Below are positions 28,034 through 39,337 of a DNA stretch of 64,000 bases, piece after piece. This DNA comes from Polaromonas sp. (GTDB lineage: Bacteria; Pseudomonadota; Gammaproteobacteria; Burkholderiales; Burkholderiaceae_C): NCBI GenBank assembly GCA_013298815.1, contig JAAFJF010000004.1, positions 1-64,000 of the forward strand. Reading direction: 5' to 3'. The notes under the pieces were generated by a model. It was not told the DNA's origin. It did no database searches and worked only from the letters and a program-made list of their open reading frames with translations. How positions within the stretch are numbered: position 1 is the first letter of the stretch; every line of letters begins with the position of its first letter. The position numbers and the translations under genes are program-made.

Positions 28034-29017
28034 TTGTCTGCTCAATTTAGCTCCAGTTCAGCCGCTATTCACCTCGTTGCACCCGACATGCTTGAGGTCG
28101 ATAAGGTTATAGCCAACCGTCTTTCGTCAGAAGTGCCCTTGGTAGGGCAAGTATCTAGATACATCATATCTGCGGGGGGGAAACGTCTGCGGCCCGTTTT
28201 ACTGCTTCTAATATGCGGCGCCTTGGGTTATACAGGCGAACAACGTTACAACTTGGCAGCTGTGGTCGAATTCATACATACCGCTACGCTTTTGCACGAT
28301 GATGTGGTCGATGGCTCGGAAATGCGTCGCGGATTAGCCACAGCCAACGAATCTTTTGGCAACCCAGCAAGCGTATTGGTGGGTGACTTTTTGTACTCCA
28401 GGGCATTTCAAATGATGGTTGACGCCGGAGATATGCGCATTATGCAAATTTTGTCAGATGCAACCAATGTAATTGCAGAAGGCGAAGTGATGCAATTAAT
28501 GAATATGCACGACCCAGACCTGGATGAAGCTGGATACTTACGCGTTATCCGCTCAAAAACCGCAAAACTATTCGAGGCAAGTGCTAGGTTAGGCGCTATT
28601 TTGGCAAAATCAGATGCATCCATAGAAGAGGCTTGCGCTCAATACGGGCAAGCATTAGGAACAGCTTTCCAAGTCATAGATGATGTTTTAGACTACGACG
28701 GTGACCCCGCTGTGATGGGCAAAAATCTTGGTGATGACTTGCGTGAAGGAAAAGCAACCCTACCTCTGATTATTGCCATGCAACGTGGCACTGCTGATGA
28801 AAGAAATATGATTCAACAGGCCATAGAAACTGGGGATTTGTCTCAATTAAACATCATATTGAAGACTGTACGTGAAACGGGCTCCTTAGAGGCTTCTCGT
28901 CTTGCTGCCGCCTCTGAAGCGCAGAAAGCTATAGAAGCAGTGGGTCAGCTAAAACCTAGCCAATACACAGATGCTTTATTACAATTAGCAAGCCAATTGC
29001 TGATTAGGCACGCATAA
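28034..29017 (+). CDS. ispB: Octaprenyl (polyprenyl) diphosphate synthase
   Basis: A 327-residue trans-prenyltransferase that builds the side chain of ubiquinone. The first Asp-rich motif is LLHDDVVDGSEMRRG near residue 85 and the second is QVIDDVLDYDGD near 215. The conserved GGKRLRP is near residue 50. The start is TTG at 28034 by family length; the first ATG is 18 codons further in. It is divergent from rplU and followed by pilC. Confidence 0.95.
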   Translation: MSAQFSSSSAAIHLVAPDMLEVDKVIANRLSSEVPLVGQVSRYIISAGGKRLRPVLLLLICGALGYTGEQRYNLAAVVEFIHTATLLHDDVVDGSEMRRGLATANESFGNPASVLVGDFLYSRAFQMMVDAGDMRIMQILSDATNVIAEGEVMQLMNMHDPDLDEAGYLRVIRSKTAKLFEASARLGAILAKSDASIEEACAQYGQALGTAFQVIDDVLDYDGDPAVMGKNLGDDLREGKATLPLIIAMQRGTADERNMIQQAIETGDLSQLNIILKTVRETGSLEASRLAAASEAQKAIEAVGQLKPSQYTDALLQLASQLLIRHA

Positions 29018-29082
29018 TCAATTTAATATGCCAAATTAATAATAGGCTTGAATACACTTGTATCTTAATCATCTAGGAACTT

Positions 29083-30300
29083 ATGGCAACCACTGCAAGT
29101 AACAGCGTTAAAGAATTTGTCTTCGAATGGGAAGGCAAAGACCGCAAGGGAAAGCAGGTTCGCGGCGAAATTCGCGCTGCAAGCGAAAACATAGTTCAGG
29201 CGACACTAAGGCGCCAAGGCGTCTTGCCGACAAAAATTAAAAAACGCTCTACGCGGTCTGGCAAAACAATCAAACCCAAAGATATTGCCATATTTACACG
29301 CCAGTTTGCAACGATGATGAAAGCTGGGGTACCGCTGCTGCAAACATTCGATATTGTTGGTCGCGGCAACCCAAACCCCAGTGTCACTAAACTTTTAAGT
29401 GATATTCGAGCTGAAGTTGAAACAGGTACTGCGTTGAGTTCTGCATTCAGGAAGTATCCGAAATATTTCAATGCTTTGTATTGTAATTTGATCGAAGCAG
29501 GTGAAACAGCCGGTATTTTGGAAGCCTTGCTTGACCGTTTAGCTACCTACATGGAAAAAACGGAAGCTATCAAATCAAAAATCAAATCTGCTTTGATGTA
29601 TCCCATCGCTGTCGTGGTGGTTGCCTTTGTGGTTGTCACTATTATTATGATTTTCGTGATTCCCGCATTTAAGAGCGTCTTTAGCTCATTTGGAGCAGAC
29701 TTACCCGCGCCCACCCTATTTGTCATGGCTATGAGCGATTATTTTGTTCAGTACTGGTGGCTGATATTTGGTGTTATCGGCGGTGGCATTTACTTTTTTA
29801 TGCAAGCTTGGCAGCGTAATGAAAAAATGCAAATGGCTATGGATAGGATTTTGCTCAAAGTACCAGTTTTTGGTATCTTAGTGGAGAAATCCTGCGTGGC
29901 TCGCTGGACGAGAACTTTATCCACCATGTTTGCTGCAGGTGTGCCCTTGGTAGAAGCGCTCGATTCTGTGGGAGGTGCTGCAGGCAACTCCGTATACCTG
30001 AATGCAACTAGCAATATTCAGCGTGAGGTGTCGACTGGTACCAGTTTGACAGCGGCGATGACCAATGCAAATGTCTTTCCTTCCATGGTGCTACAAATGT
30101 GCGCCATCGGTGAAGAGTCAGGTACGATTGATCACATGCTAGGAAAAGCAGCTGATTTTTATGAGTCTGAAGTTGACGACATGGTGGCCGGCCTGTCTAG
30201 CTTGCTAGAACCTATCATTATTGTGTTTTTAGGTACCCTTATCGGTGGGATTGTAGTTGCCATGTATTTACCGATTTTCAAATTGGGGCAAGTCGTTTAA
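29083..30300 (+). CDS. pilC: Type IV pilus inner-membrane platform protein PilC
   Basis: A 405-residue protein with two GspF domains (about residues 70-195 and 270-395) and three hydrophobic helices (near 170-195, 220-240 and 375-397). The N-terminal FEWEGKDRKGKQVRGEI and FTRQFATMMKAGVPLLQ are typical. It anchors the pilus assembly machinery and contacts the PilB/PilT ATPases, which are not in this window. It overlaps pilD by 1 base. Confidence 0.95.
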   Translation: MATTASNSVKEFVFEWEGKDRKGKQVRGEIRAASENIVQATLRRQGVLPTKIKKRSTRSGKTIKPKDIAIFTRQFATMMKAGVPLLQTFDIVGRGNPNPSVTKLLSDIRAEVETGTALSSAFRKYPKYFNALYCNLIEAGETAGILEALLDRLATYMEKTEAIKSKIKSALMYPIAVVVVAFVVVTIIMIFVIPAFKSVFSSFGADLPAPTLFVMAMSDYFVQYWWLIFGVIGGGIYFFMQAWQRNEKMQMAMDRILLKVPVFGILVEKSCVARWTRTLSTMFAAGVPLVEALDSVGGAAGNSVYLNATSNIQREVSTGTSLTAAMTNANVFPSMVLQMCAIGEESGTIDHMLGKAADFYESEVDDMVAGLSSLLEPIIIVFLGTLIGGIVVAMYLPIFKLGQVV

Positions 30301-31151
30301 TGTTGTCTTTGGAAATTGTGCAAGCCGGTGTTTTCGGCATCTTGGGCTTGCTGGTAGGCAGCTTCTTAAATGTTGTCATCTACCGCCTGCCCAAAATGAT
30401 GGAAAGGCAATGGGCAGATGAGGTTGCTGAATTCAAAGGTGAAACGCAGACAGATAAAGCTGTGTTTAATCTAATGCTGCCGCGCTCCAAGTGCCCGAAA
30501 TGTTCACATCAGATTAAGTGGCACGAAAACATTCCCGTACTAAGCTATATATTTTTACGCGGCAAATGCTCTGCCTGTCAAACACCGATTAGCTTGCGAT
30601 ACCCGACTGTCGAAATGGTCACAGGCGCGCTTTTCTTTTATTGCATTTGGCGTTGGGGACTCACAGCTACAGGTTTAGCTTGGTGCGGTTTCAGTGCAAT
30701 CTTACTTTCTTTGTCCTTGATTGACTGGGACACAACTTTGCTTCCTGACGATATGACACTACCGCTGCTATGGGCTGGTTTGTTGTTAGCCGCTACAAAG
30801 GTAACAAATACATCGCTCGAATCCGCTGTTTGGGGAGCTGCCGCTGGTTATTTTTCGCTATGGTTGATTTATTGGGTATTTAAGCTCGTCACTGGCAAAG
30901 AAGGTATGGGCTATGGTGACTTCAAACTGTTCGCAGCGCTTGGTGCGTGGTTTGGTTGGCAAGCATTGATTCCGATTATTTTGATAGCTTCAGTCATTGG
31001 TGCAATTATTGGTATTGCGCTTAAATTTTCCAGCAAATTACGTGAAGGTGGATATATCCCTTTCGGACCGTTTTTAGGACTTGCCGGTTTCAGCGCCATG
31101 TTTTTTGGGCCACAAGCTATTTTGAAACTTATAGGCCTGGCGTCACTTTAA
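30300..31151 (+). CDS. pilD: Prepilin peptidase / N-methyltransferase PilD
   Basis: A 283-residue aspartic membrane protease that cleaves and N-methylates type IV prepilins. It has the N-terminal GLLVGSFLNVVIYRLP, the zinc-binding two-CxxC region (CPKCSHQIKWHENIP, GKCSACQTP), a first catalytic Asp in the DWDTTLLPDD region and the second in GMGYGDFKLFAALG. Seven or eight hydrophobic segments are present. The start overlaps the pilC stop (TAATG). Confidence 0.95.
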   Translation: MLSLEIVQAGVFGILGLLVGSFLNVVIYRLPKMMERQWADEVAEFKGETQTDKAVFNLMLPRSKCPKCSHQIKWHENIPVLSYIFLRGKCSACQTPISLRYPTVEMVTGALFFYCIWRWGLTATGLAWCGFSAILLSLSLIDWDTTLLPDDMTLPLLWAGLLLAATKVTNTSLESAVWGAAAGYFSLWLIYWVFKLVTGKEGMGYGDFKLFAALGAWFGWQALIPIILIASVIGAIIGIALKFSSKLREGGYIPFGPFLGLAGFSAMFFGPQAILKLIGLASL

Positions 31152-31152
31152 T

Positions 31153-31800
31153 TTGACAACTCGAATGCCGCAGCAACTAACGCGTTTAGGATTAACTGGC
31201 GGTATTGGCAGCGGCAAAAGTACAGTTGCCAGTATGTTTGCAGTTTCAGGCGCCTTAGTTATTGATGCCGATGCCATCTCACGCAGCCTTACTTCACCTC
31301 ACGGCGCTGCTGTACAAACGATCAAACAAAGATTCGGTGAAGCTATGGTCAATGCAGATGGCAGCTTAAGTCGTGATCTTATGCGTGAACTAGTATTTAC
31401 AGACGTTGGCGCAAAAAAACGCTTGGAAGCGATCATCCACCCATTAGTCAAGCTTGAAATGCAGCGACAAGACCAAGCGGCTGTTACTACGGGTGCCAAA
31501 CTAATTGTGTATGACATACCGCTTTTGGTTGAATCTCAAAATTGGAGAGCAAGCTTGGATAAGGTTTTGGTGATTGATTGCCTGGAACAAACACAAGTCA
31601 AACGCGTCATCCTGAGAAACACCTTTAAACAAGAGAATGTAGAGAAGATAATTGCTAGCCAAGCCAGTCGAAAAATGCGTAACAATGCAGCGGATATCTT
31701 GATATTCAATGATAGTATCAGCGTCGAACACCTTCGAGAGCAAGTAACGCATGTGGCTCAGCATTTACTGCGGCCATTCGATGAACGGAAAAAATTGTGA
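31153..31800 (+). CDS. coaE: Dephospho-CoA kinase
   Basis: A protein of about 215 residues that performs the last step of CoA synthesis. The P-loop GLTGGIGSGKST is near residue 14, and VIDADAISR and the lid region HPLVKLEM are present. The start is TTG at 31153, one base after the pilD stop; an ATG at 31165 is also possible and keeps the P-loop. The end overlaps zapD by 4 bases (GTGA). Confidence 0.94.
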   Translation: MTTRMPQQLTRLGLTGGIGSGKSTVASMFAVSGALVIDADAISRSLTSPHGAAVQTIKQRFGEAMVNADGSLSRDLMRELVFTDVGAKKRLEAIIHPLVKLEMQRQDQAAVTTGAKLIVYDIPLLVESQNWRASLDKVLVIDCLEQTQVKRVILRNTFKQENVEKIIASQASRKMRNNAADILIFNDSISVEHLREQVTHVAQHLLRPFDERKKL

Positions 31801-32552
31801 TCCTCTACGAATACCCATTTAACGAAAGAATCCGGACTTACCTTCGACTGGAGCACCTGTTCAACCGTCTAGCCGAATTATCGTCACGCGATTCGGCGCT
31901 TGATCATCATTACGCATTGACCACCATATTTGAGGTCATGGATGTAGGCTCTCGTGCTGACCTGAAATCTGACGTGATGAAAGACTTAGAAAAACAAAAA
32001 CAAGTTTTCAATAGCTACCGCGGTAACCCAGCGATAGCAGAAGGTGCGCTTGATGAAGTGATTCATGGATTAGAGCACTGCTTTTCTGCACTTAATAATC
32101 TTGCAGGAAAAGCAGGGCAATCTCTGACCGAAAACGATTGGCTGATGAGTGTTAGAAGCCGTATGGGTATTCCTGGTGGCACTTGTGAGTTTGACCTGCC
32201 AGCGTACTACGCATGGCAAAACATGACATGTTCACGTCGTCAAATAGATATTTCACGCTGGTCTGAGCCTTTAGCACCATTAGCAAATGCCATACATTTA
32301 CTCCTAAAAATATTGCGCGAATCAGGCTCTGCACAAAAAATGATAGCTACTGGTGGTCAGTTTCAACAAAACTTACCACAAGGAAAACCTTATCAATTAC
32401 TGCGTATGCGGATTGATTCATCTTTGGACTTGATACCTGAAATCAGTGGTAACAGATTGATTGTGATGATCCGCTTGATGCGTCAAGACAGTGAAGAACG
32501 ACTACATCCAAGCGCTGAGGATGCAGCCTTCGAATTGACACTTTGCTCATGA
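31797..32552 (+). CDS. zapD: Cell division protein ZapD
   Basis: A 251-residue FtsZ-associated protein that bundles FtsZ filaments. The N terminus [20 protein letters not shown] and the central [16 protein letters not shown] are diagnostic of the family. The start is GTG, overlapping the coaE stop. It belongs to the pilC-pilD-coaE-zapD-yacG operon. Confidence 0.95.
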   Translation: MILYEYPFNERIRTYLRLEHLFNRLAELSSRDSALDHHYALTTIFEVMDVGSRADLKSDVMKDLEKQKQVFNSYRGNPAIAEGALDEVIHGLEHCFSALNNLAGKAGQSLTENDWLMSVRSRMGIPGGTCEFDLPAYYAWQNMTCSRRQIDISRWSEPLAPLANAIHLLLKILRESGSAQKMIATGGQFQQNLPQGKPYQLLRMRIDSSLDLIPEISGNRLIVMIRLMRQDSEERLHPSAEDAAFELTLCS

Positions 32553-32731
32553 GCTTAAATCAACCGTTCAAAATCGTTACCTGTCCACAATGCGCTGGTG
32601 AGAGCATATTTGCAAATAGCAACGTTTACCGCCCCTTTTGTAGTGAGCGCTGTAAAAATATAGACTTCGGCTCCTGGGCAAGTGAAAGTTTTCGCATGCC
32701 AGCCGATGCACCACCTGATGATCAAGTATAA
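32549..32731 (+). CDS. yacG: DNA gyrase inhibitor YacG
   Basis: A protein of about 60 residues with a four-Cys zinc site (VTCPQCAGE and [13 protein letters not shown]) followed by the conserved [13 protein letters not shown]. In E. coli YacG binds GyrB and inhibits gyrase. The ATG at 32549 overlaps the zapD stop (ATGA) and is preferred over a TTG six bases upstream. It is the last gene of the operon. Confidence 0.92.
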   Translation: MSLNQPFKIVTCPQCAGESIFANSNVYRPFCSERCKNIDFGSWASESFRMPADAPPDDQV

Positions 32732-32759
32732 GGTGATGCAAAATTACAATGAAATATGT

Positions 32760-32809
32760 CTCTAGCCAACGTATTTACTGCCTGAATAGCTACAAAAATA
32801 ATAGCAAAT
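32760..32809 (-). repeat. Dispersed repeat, copy 6 (intergenic, yacG-mutT)
   Basis: The plus strand reads CTCTAGCCAACGTATTTACTG, here CTCTAGCCAACG then TATTTACTGCCTGAATAGC, followed by TACAAAAATAATAGC. It lies between two convergent genes. Confidence 0.88.
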
Positions 32810-32837
32810 TTTAAAATCTATTAATTAACCCAGCTAG

Positions 32838-33284
32838 CTAAATCTGTTCATTTTCTAACCACTGAAGCACAGGAACAGTACCCGCCAACACAGGTTCAAC
32901 TTGAACCGGTAAACTTTGCCATGAAAATTGCTGCGATTCACGCATCTGCAATTGACCCGTCCAAGCAGTTATTTTGCAAAAAGATAAACGAACCAAGGCA
33001 TGTGGATAATCAACCAGACTAGTGCGCCAGATTTGCGTATCTAGGATAGTGACGCCAATCTCTTCTATCAACTCTCGTCGAAGCGCTTCTTCGACAGTTT
33101 CTTTGGCTTCCAATTTCCCGCCTGGAAACTCCCAATAACCCGCATAAGCTTTGCCAACAGGTCGCGTTGTCATCAAAAAATCGCCATTCGAGCGGATCAA
33201 AATCCCAACAGCAACTTCTGTGACAGGTCTCTTGCCTAACGTTGTTCGAGCAATGTCCGGGTCAACGATCTTGATGTCTTCCAC
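32838..33284 (-). CDS. mutT: Nudix hydrolase, MutT family
   Basis: A 148-residue protein. The Nudix box GGKLEAKETVEEALRREL continuing with IEEIGV is intact, preceded by AVGILIRSNGDFLMTTRPVG and GYWEFPGGK. It most likely hydrolyses 8-oxo-dGTP and related nucleotides. It follows the DUF815 ATPase directly with no gap, so the two are cotranscribed. Confidence 0.9.
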   Translation of the reverse strand: MEDIKIVDPDIARTTLGKRPVTEVAVGILIRSNGDFLMTTRPVGKAYAGYWEFPGGKLEAKETVEEALRRELIEEIGVTILDTQIWRTSLVDYPHALVRLSFCKITAWTGQLQMRESQQFSWQSLPVQVEPVLAGTVPVLQWLENEQI

Positions 33285-34151
33285 TCAAGCGCGTCCAGCA
33301 AAATCTCGTGCAAATTGATAGGCGACCCGACCACTTCGAGAGCCCCGCTCAAGCGCCCAAACCAAGGATTGAGGGCTTGCTTCGGGGGTCTTTTCAATAT
33401 CAATGCCAAAGAATTTCAACCACTGAGCCACAATAGCAAGGTATTCTTCTTGGTTGAATGGGTAGAAACTAACCCACAAACCGAAGCGCTCGGACAATGA
33501 AATTTTTTCTTCTACGCCCTCGCCCGGATGTACTTCACCATCTTCAGTATGCTGATAGGTCAAGTTTTCTTTCATATATTCAGGCAGCAAATGCCTGCGG
33601 TTGCTGGTGGCGTATATGAGCACATTAGGCGATGCAGCTGCAATAGAACCATCTAATATTGACTTCAAAGCCTTGTAACCAGGTTCGCCTTCTTCGAAAC
33701 TCAAATCATCGCAATAAACAATGAATTTTTCAGGCCGATCGGACACGACATCGACAATATCAGGCAAATCAACCAAATCAGCTTTATCAACTTCAATCAA
33801 ACGCAGTCCGAGGGTAGAGAATTCATTCAAACAAGCTTTGATCAGCGATGATTTACCCGTGCCGCGTGCACCAGTCAGCAACACATTGTTGGCAGATTTA
33901 CCTTCTACGAATTGTTTGGTATTGCGCTCAATCTTTTCTTTTTGAGCGTCAATTTCCTTCAGGTCATCCAAACGAGTCACACCTATATGACGTACTGGCT
34001 CTAAAGTACCATGGTTATTGCTGCGTTTTCTATATCGGAAGGCAATGGCGGCATTCCAGTCTGGCGCTCCCAATGCTTGCGGTAGGATGGCTTCAAGTCG
34101 CGCTATGAGTGATTCAGCGCGCAGTAAAAAACGTTCAAAATTTTCGTTCAT
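33285..34151 (-). CDS. DUF815 family AAA-type ATPase
   Basis: A 288-residue P-loop ATPase. Walker A GARGTGKSS lies near residue 95, and the Walker B-like strand KFIVYCDDLSFEEGE near 145. The N terminus has FRYRKRSNNHGTLEPVRH, typical of the family. The C-terminal region contains LVWALERGSRSGRVAYQFARD. The cellular role is not well defined. It stands between argJ and mutT, the usual Burkholderiales arrangement. Confidence 0.88.
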   Translation of the reverse strand: MNENFERFLLRAESLIARLEAILPQALGAPDWNAAIAFRYRKRSNNHGTLEPVRHIGVTRLDDLKEIDAQKEKIERNTKQFVEGKSANNVLLTGARGTGKSSLIKACLNEFSTLGLRLIEVDKADLVDLPDIVDVVSDRPEKFIVYCDDLSFEEGEPGYKALKSILDGSIAAASPNVLIYATSNRRHLLPEYMKENLTYQHTEDGEVHPGEGVEEKISLSERFGLWVSFYPFNQEEYLAIVAQWLKFFGIDIEKTPEASPQSLVWALERGSRSGRVAYQFARDFAGRA

Positions 34152-34163
34152 ATCAAAATCAAC

Positions 34164-35408
34164 TTAAGAACGATAATCCGCATTGATTTTGACGTAATCG
34201 TAAGACAAATCACACGTCCAAACTGTTTCACTGGCTTGACCACGTCCTAGCACCACGCGCACAGTGATTTCAGATTGCTTCATAACGCGTTGGCCCTCTG
34301 ACTCTTGGTAGCTCGGATTACGCCCACCTTGGGTAGCGACATTAACATCATCCAAAAAGAGATCGATTTTGGTTTGATCAAGATCGTCAATGCCAGCATA
34401 ACCAACTGCAGCTAAGATACGCCCTAAATTCGGATCACTAGCAAAAAAAGCAGTTTTCACTAAGGGTGAATGTGCAATTGCATATGCAACTTTACGACAT
34501 TCTTCACTGCTTATCCCGCCATCAACTTGAATTGAAATAAATTTAGTCGCACCTTCACCATCGCGCACAATTGCTTGCGCCAAGTGACGCGCCACTTCGA
34601 GCATGGCGGCTTTTAATGCTGCACCTTCGGTACTCGCCCAATTTGAAATCGGCACATTAGAAGCTTTATTAGTTGCGATGACAACGAATGAATCGTTGGT
34701 AGATGTATCGCCATCTACAGTCACGCAATTGAAAGAGCCGTTAGCAAGCTCCATAGCTAACTGTTGCATAGCCCCAGGGGCAACGCAAGCATCTGTCGCC
34801 ATAAAGCCCAACATCGTCGCCATATTTGGTCGAATCATCCCTGCACCTTTGCTGATGCCTGTGATGCTGATTGTCTTGCCTGCAATTTGCACTTGCTTGC
34901 TGAAAGCTTTAGGTACTGTGTCTGTCGTCATAATCGCTTCTGCAGCACGCAACCAATTGCTCGTTTTAGCATCGCCGATAGCAGCATCTAAACCAGCCGC
35001 AATACGATCGTACGGTAATGGCTCCATGATGACACCGGTCGAAAAAGGCAATATCTGCTGTGGACTAAATCCCAGCTTATCAGCTAAAGATTTACAAGTA
35101 GACCGAGCTCGCATCAAGCCATCTTCGCCAGTACCGGCATTAGCATTTCCTGTATTAATGACCATGGCACGTATGCCGCCGGCGCCTGTGACCGTATTTA
35201 ATGCCAAATGCTCTCTACAGATCTGGACGGGTGCGGCACAAAACCTGTTTTGTGTAAATACCCCAGCGACCGAGGCGCCCTCATCTATCAATACTACTGT
35301 TAAATCTTTCCTGTTGGCCTTGCGAATACCCGCTTCTGTTACACCAATTCGAAGTCCTTTAATATCCAACAAAGAAGAAGCAAGAGGAACAGCTAAGTTA
35401 ACAGGCAT
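34164..35408 (-). CDS. argJ: Bifunctional ornithine acetyltransferase / N-acetylglutamate synthase
   Basis: A 414-residue enzyme that transfers acetyl from N-acetylornithine to glutamate in the cyclic arginine pathway. The autocleavage site lies in [17 protein letters not shown], with the Thr of MATM as nucleophile near residue 197. [11 protein letters not shown] and [18 protein letters not shown] are family motifs. It lies just downstream of secA on the minus strand. Confidence 0.96.
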   Translation of the reverse strand: MPVNLAVPLASSLLDIKGLRIGVTEAGIRKANRKDLTVVLIDEGASVAGVFTQNRFCAAPVQICREHLALNTVTGAGGIRAMVINTGNANAGTGEDGLMRARSTCKSLADKLGFSPQQILPFSTGVIMEPLPYDRIAAGLDAAIGDAKTSNWLRAAEAIMTTDTVPKAFSKQVQIAGKTISITGISKGAGMIRPNMATMLGFMATDACVAPGAMQQLAMELANGSFNCVTVDGDTSTNDSFVVIATNKASNVPISNWASTEGAALKAAMLEVARHLAQAIVRDGEGATKFISIQVDGGISSEECRKVAYAIAHSPLVKTAFFASDPNLGRILAAVGYAGIDDLDQTKIDLFLDDVNVATQGGRNPSYQESEGQRVMKQSEITVRVVLGRGQASETVWTCDLSYDYVKINADYRS

Positions 35409-35417
35409 GTTATGCTT

Positions 35418-38171
35418 TCAGGCTAGTTTACCGTGACATTGTTTGTATTTTTTGCCGCTACCGCATGGGCAAGGCTCATTGCGACCAACGCGAGGAATGC
35501 TATCGGTGGCTACAGCAGAGGTAGACGAATCAAGCAGGGTCATTACCTCACCCGTTTCAGTGGGTGCTGTATAGGTAACATTGGCTATATTTTCTGCGCG
35601 ACTTTCCATATCATCTGCCACACGTTCAATCTCCTCACTAGATTGAACTTTGACAGTCATCAAAACCTTGGTGACATCAAATTTAACGGCATCTAAGAGC
35701 TGACCAAACAATTCAAAGGCTTCACGCTTGTACTCTTGTTTAGGCTGCTTTTGAGCATAACCACGCAAATGAATACCTTGGCGCAGATAATCCAATGCGC
35801 TCAAATGGTCACGCCAGTGACTATCGATATTCTGCAGCAAAACCATGCGCTCAAAATGCGTGAAATTCTCTTCACCAATTTGATCAAGTTTATTGTTAAA
35901 GCTTGAATTGGCTGCATGAATGACTTTCTCTAAAACTTCCTCATCCTCAATGGCAGACGCTGCTTGTACCTCTTGTCGCAAAGGTACGCTGATTTGCCAA
36001 TCTTGAGCCAGTATTTTTTCTAGGCCATCCAAATCCCATTGCTCTTCAACTGTATTTGAAGGCACGTATTGACGCACCAAATCAGTAAAGCAACCTTCGC
36101 GCAATGACTTGATTTGCTCACTTAGGCTAGCAGCATCCAAAATATCATTGCGTTGCTGATAGATGACTTTACGCTGATCGTTAGCTACATCATCATACTC
36201 TAGCAATTGCTTACGGATGTCAAAATTACGCGCCTCAACTTTGCGCTGAGCACTTTCGATACTGCGCGTCACAATGCCAGCCTCGATAGCTTCACCATCA
36301 GGCATTTTTAGCCTATCCATGATGGATTTAACGCGATCACCTGCAAAGATCCGCATCAAGGAATCATCTAAACTCAAGAAGAAACGTGACGAGCCATTGT
36401 CCCCTTGGCGGCCAGATCGACCACGCAATTGGTTATCGATACGGCGAGATTCATGACGCTCAGTCGCCACAATACGTAGCCCCCCCACGGACTTCACAAA
36501 CGCATGCTCAGAAGCCCAAGTCGTTCGTAACTGCTCAATTTGAGTTGCTTTTGCTGCATCATCAAGCGACTCGTCTTGAAGCACAGCGTCAATTGACATT
36601 TGCAAATTACCGCCAAGCACAATATCGGTACCGCGGCCAGCCATGTTGGTAGCGATAGTGATCATCTTTTGGCGACCAGCCTGCGCCACAATATCAGCCT
36701 CACGGGCATGCTGCTTGGCATTAAGAACTTGATGCGGTAAACCCTCTTTGGTCAACAGTTGATCAATGATCTCCGAGTTCTCGATCGACGTTGTCCCCAC
36801 CAAAACAGGTTGTCCGCGCTCGTAACAATCTCGAATATCTTTGACAGCGGCTTCATATTTTTCGCGCGTAGTTTTGTAAACTCGATCCAACTGGTCTTCA
36901 CGCTGGCTTGGGCGATTCGGCGGCATCACAAGTGTTTCTAAGCCATAGATTTCTTGGAATTCGTAGGCTTCTGTATCTGCCGTACCAGTCATGCCGGCCA
37001 ACTTGCCATACAAACGGAAATAATTTTGGAACGTGATGGATGCCAGCGTTTGATTTTCTGCTTGGATCGTTACGCCTTCCTTCGCTTCAACCGCTTGATG
37101 CAAACCATCGCTCCAACGACGGCCAGACATCAAGCGCCCAGTAAACTCATCCACGATGACGATTTCACCCTCTTGTACAACGTAATGTTGGTCGCGATGA
37201 AATAAATTATTCGCACGCAGTGCAGCGTACAAATGATGCACCAAGGTAATGTTGGCAGGGTCATACAAAGTTGAACCTTCAGGAATCAAGCCCATGTTGT
37301 ACAAAACACGTTCAGCGTTTTCATGACCCATTTCGGTCAAGAATACTTGCTGCGTTTTTTCATCTAGTGTGAAATCACCCGGCTTGGTGACTCCCTCGCC
37401 AGTACGTGGATCGGCTTCACCTTCTTGTCGGGTCAATGTAGGCGCTACTTTGTTCATAGCAATATACATTTCAGTGTGATCTTCCGCTTGCCCACTGATG
37501 ATCAGTGGCGTTCTGGCTTCGTCGATCAGAATGGAATCAACCTCATCGACAATTGCGTAATTCAAGCCGCGTTGCACACGGTCGCCAGCTTCATAAACCA
37601 TGTTGTCGCGAAGATAGTCAAACCCGTACTCATTGTTGGTGCCGTAGGTAATATCAGCAGCATAGGCAGCTTGTTTTTCTTCGCGCGGCATATTGGGCAA
37701 ATTGATGCCAACGCTCAAGCCTAAAAAGTTATACAGCTTACCCATCCAACGTGCATCACGATTGGCGAGATAGTCGTTCACAGTCACAACATGAACACCT
37801 TTTCCCGTCAGAGCATTCAAGTACACAGGCAAAGTGGCGGTCAGAGTTTTACCTTCGCCAGTGCCCATTTCAGAAATTTTGCCATAGTGCAATGACATGC
37901 CGCCTAGCATTTGCACGTCAAAATGGCGCAACTTCATGATGCGCTTTGATCCTTCGCGCACTACAGCAAACGCTTCTGGAAGGACCGCATCAAGCGACTC
38001 ACCTTTTGAAACTCTGTCTTTAAACTCTTCAGTCTTGCTTTTTAACTGCTCATCGCTGAGCAACTCTAGCGAGGGCTCTAAAGCATTAATCTTAGTAATG
38101 ACTTTGCGATATTGCTTAAGCTGCCTGTCATTACGGCTGCCAAAAATTTGCGTGAGAAAGTTACTTGCCAT
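35418..38171 (-). CDS. secA: Preprotein translocase ATPase SecA
   Basis: A 917-residue motor of the Sec system. Motifs include the Walker A-containing [12 protein letters not shown] near residue 97, the [15 protein letters not shown] Walker B region near 208, [13 protein letters not shown] near 505 and the C-terminal zinc ligand set [16 protein letters not shown] that binds SecB. The start at 38171 gives [16 protein letters not shown], the family N terminus; an in-frame start five codons upstream does not match relatives. Confidence 0.97.
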   Translation of the reverse strand: MASNFLTQIFGSRNDRQLKQYRKVITKINALEPSLELLSDEQLKSKTEEFKDRVSKGESLDAVLPEAFAVVREGSKRIMKLRHFDVQMLGGMSLHYGKISEMGTGEGKTLTATLPVYLNALTGKGVHVVTVNDYLANRDARWMGKLYNFLGLSVGINLPNMPREEKQAAYAADITYGTNNEYGFDYLRDNMVYEAGDRVQRGLNYAIVDEVDSILIDEARTPLIISGQAEDHTEMYIAMNKVAPTLTRQEGEADPRTGEGVTKPGDFTLDEKTQQVFLTEMGHENAERVLYNMGLIPEGSTLYDPANITLVHHLYAALRANNLFHRDQHYVVQEGEIVIVDEFTGRLMSGRRWSDGLHQAVEAKEGVTIQAENQTLASITFQNYFRLYGKLAGMTGTADTEAYEFQEIYGLETLVMPPNRPSQREDQLDRVYKTTREKYEAAVKDIRDCYERGQPVLVGTTSIENSEIIDQLLTKEGLPHQVLNAKQHAREADIVAQAGRQKMITIATNMAGRGTDIVLGGNLQMSIDAVLQDESLDDAAKATQIEQLRTTWASEHAFVKSVGGLRIVATERHESRRIDNQLRGRSGRQGDNGSSRFFLSLDDSLMRIFAGDRVKSIMDRLKMPDGEAIEAGIVTRSIESAQRKVEARNFDIRKQLLEYDDVANDQRKVIYQQRNDILDAASLSEQIKSLREGCFTDLVRQYVPSNTVEEQWDLDGLEKILAQDWQISVPLRQEVQAASAIEDEEVLEKVIHAANSSFNNKLDQIGEENFTHFERMVLLQNIDSHWRDHLSALDYLRQGIHLRGYAQKQPKQEYKREAFELFGQLLDAVKFDVTKVLMTVKVQSSEEIERVADDMESRAENIANVTYTAPTETGEVMTLLDSSTSAVATDSIPRVGRNEPCPCGSGKKYKQCHGKLA

Positions 38172-38333
38172 GAATACTTGAGCCAACTAACGTGCTTGTC
38201 ACACGTAAGCCAGAGTCGCTAGTTAATGTTATTAATAATAAATGGGGGCAATCAAACGAATTTCAACTTTTGACTACGGCAACCAATCACTTCAGATTTT
38301 ACCTTTGCCAGCGTACGAATCTCGAAAAATCAA

Positions 38334-39311
38334 TTATTTGCTAGATTTTGAGTTCATAAGCGTAGAGCGCAGCACTTTGTCGTTTTTAGCAACCAAATCG
38401 TCAACCATGGTTTGGCCAGCCGTCAAAAACTTTTGTGGATCTTGGGGAACACCTTGGACTAGAACTTCAAAATGCAAATGCGGTCCCGTTGAACGTCCCG
38501 TCGTGCCGACTTCAGCAATTTTTTTACCACGCTTTATCAAATCGCCCTTTTTCACAAAAACTTGCGATGCGTGTGCGTAACGGGTGATCAAATCATTACC
38601 ATGGTCAATTTCAACCATGTTTCCGTATGCGGGATGGTATTCTTGGGTAACGACAACGCCTCCTGCAGCAGCGACAATAGGTGTGCCTGTTGAGGCCTGA
38701 AAATCTAGTCCTGTGTGCAGTGCAGATCCGCCATTGATGGGGTCTATCCTCCAACCAAAAGATGAGCCTAAATTACCCGAAGAAACTGGATGCTGCGTAG
38801 GAATTAATAATTTTTTAATTTTTAAGTCAAACAAACGTGATTCAACCACCGTCAACATGTCAACTCTCTGCCCGGTATACGTCTCTAGGTCGGACAATGC
38901 CTTTTGAAGCTCATCCATGCTTAAAGGCCTTGCAGAGACTAGCGCGCCACCACTACCAGCTTTGCGGTGCTCTGTCACAGGCAAACCAGCTAATCCAGAC
39001 ACTCGCTCGCTTAAGGCATCAAGCTGCAACATCTTGGCCTGCATCTCACCTACTCTTTTTGCCATAGCGTCAAGATTTTCACGCAGGAAACGCTCGCGTT
39101 GAATTGAGTCGTCTTTAGCCACCAACTTCACCAGACTACCCACAATAGGCCAACCTTCACGCGCAGCGGTTAGAAACACCCAGTGGTAAAGCCCAACAGA
39201 AACCAGCATCAAGCAAAATGCGCTCAGTAGTCCTGCCAACAAAAGCTTGGTTCCACTTAGATGCATGGCCTTGCTTTTTGCCATCCAAGCGTCAGTGATA
39301 ATCAAATGCAT
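38334..39311 (-). CDS. M23 family metallopeptidase, membrane-anchored
   Basis: About 325 residues. A hydrophobic segment near residues 21-45 anchors the protein in the inner membrane and is followed by a coiled-coil-like region (residues 65-130). The LytM domain has the zinc ligands in ALHTGLDFQA and GPHLHFEVLV. It probably cleaves peptidoglycan cross-links or regulates amidases. ATG 39311 (MHLIITDAW) matches the usual N terminus better than one five codons upstream. It lies between secA and dciA. Confidence 0.9.
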   Translation of the reverse strand: MHLIITDAWMAKSKAMHLSGTKLLLAGLLSAFCLMLVSVGLYHWVFLTAAREGWPIVGSLVKLVAKDDSIQRERFLRENLDAMAKRVGEMQAKMLQLDALSERVSGLAGLPVTEHRKAGSGGALVSARPLSMDELQKALSDLETYTGQRVDMLTVVESRLFDLKIKKLLIPTQHPVSSGNLGSSFGWRIDPINGGSALHTGLDFQASTGTPIVAAAGGVVVTQEYHPAYGNMVEIDHGNDLITRYAHASQVFVKKGDLIKRGKKIAEVGTTGRSTGPHLHFEVLVQGVPQDPQKFLTAGQTMVDDLVAKNDKVLRSTLMNSKSSK

Positions 39312-39337
39312 ATCGCATGCTCCCAAATACTTGACTC

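Noticed and set aside
34603-35436. 277-codon antisense open frame over argJ
   Set aside because: It is antisense to a highly conserved gene, and the translated protein resembles no family.
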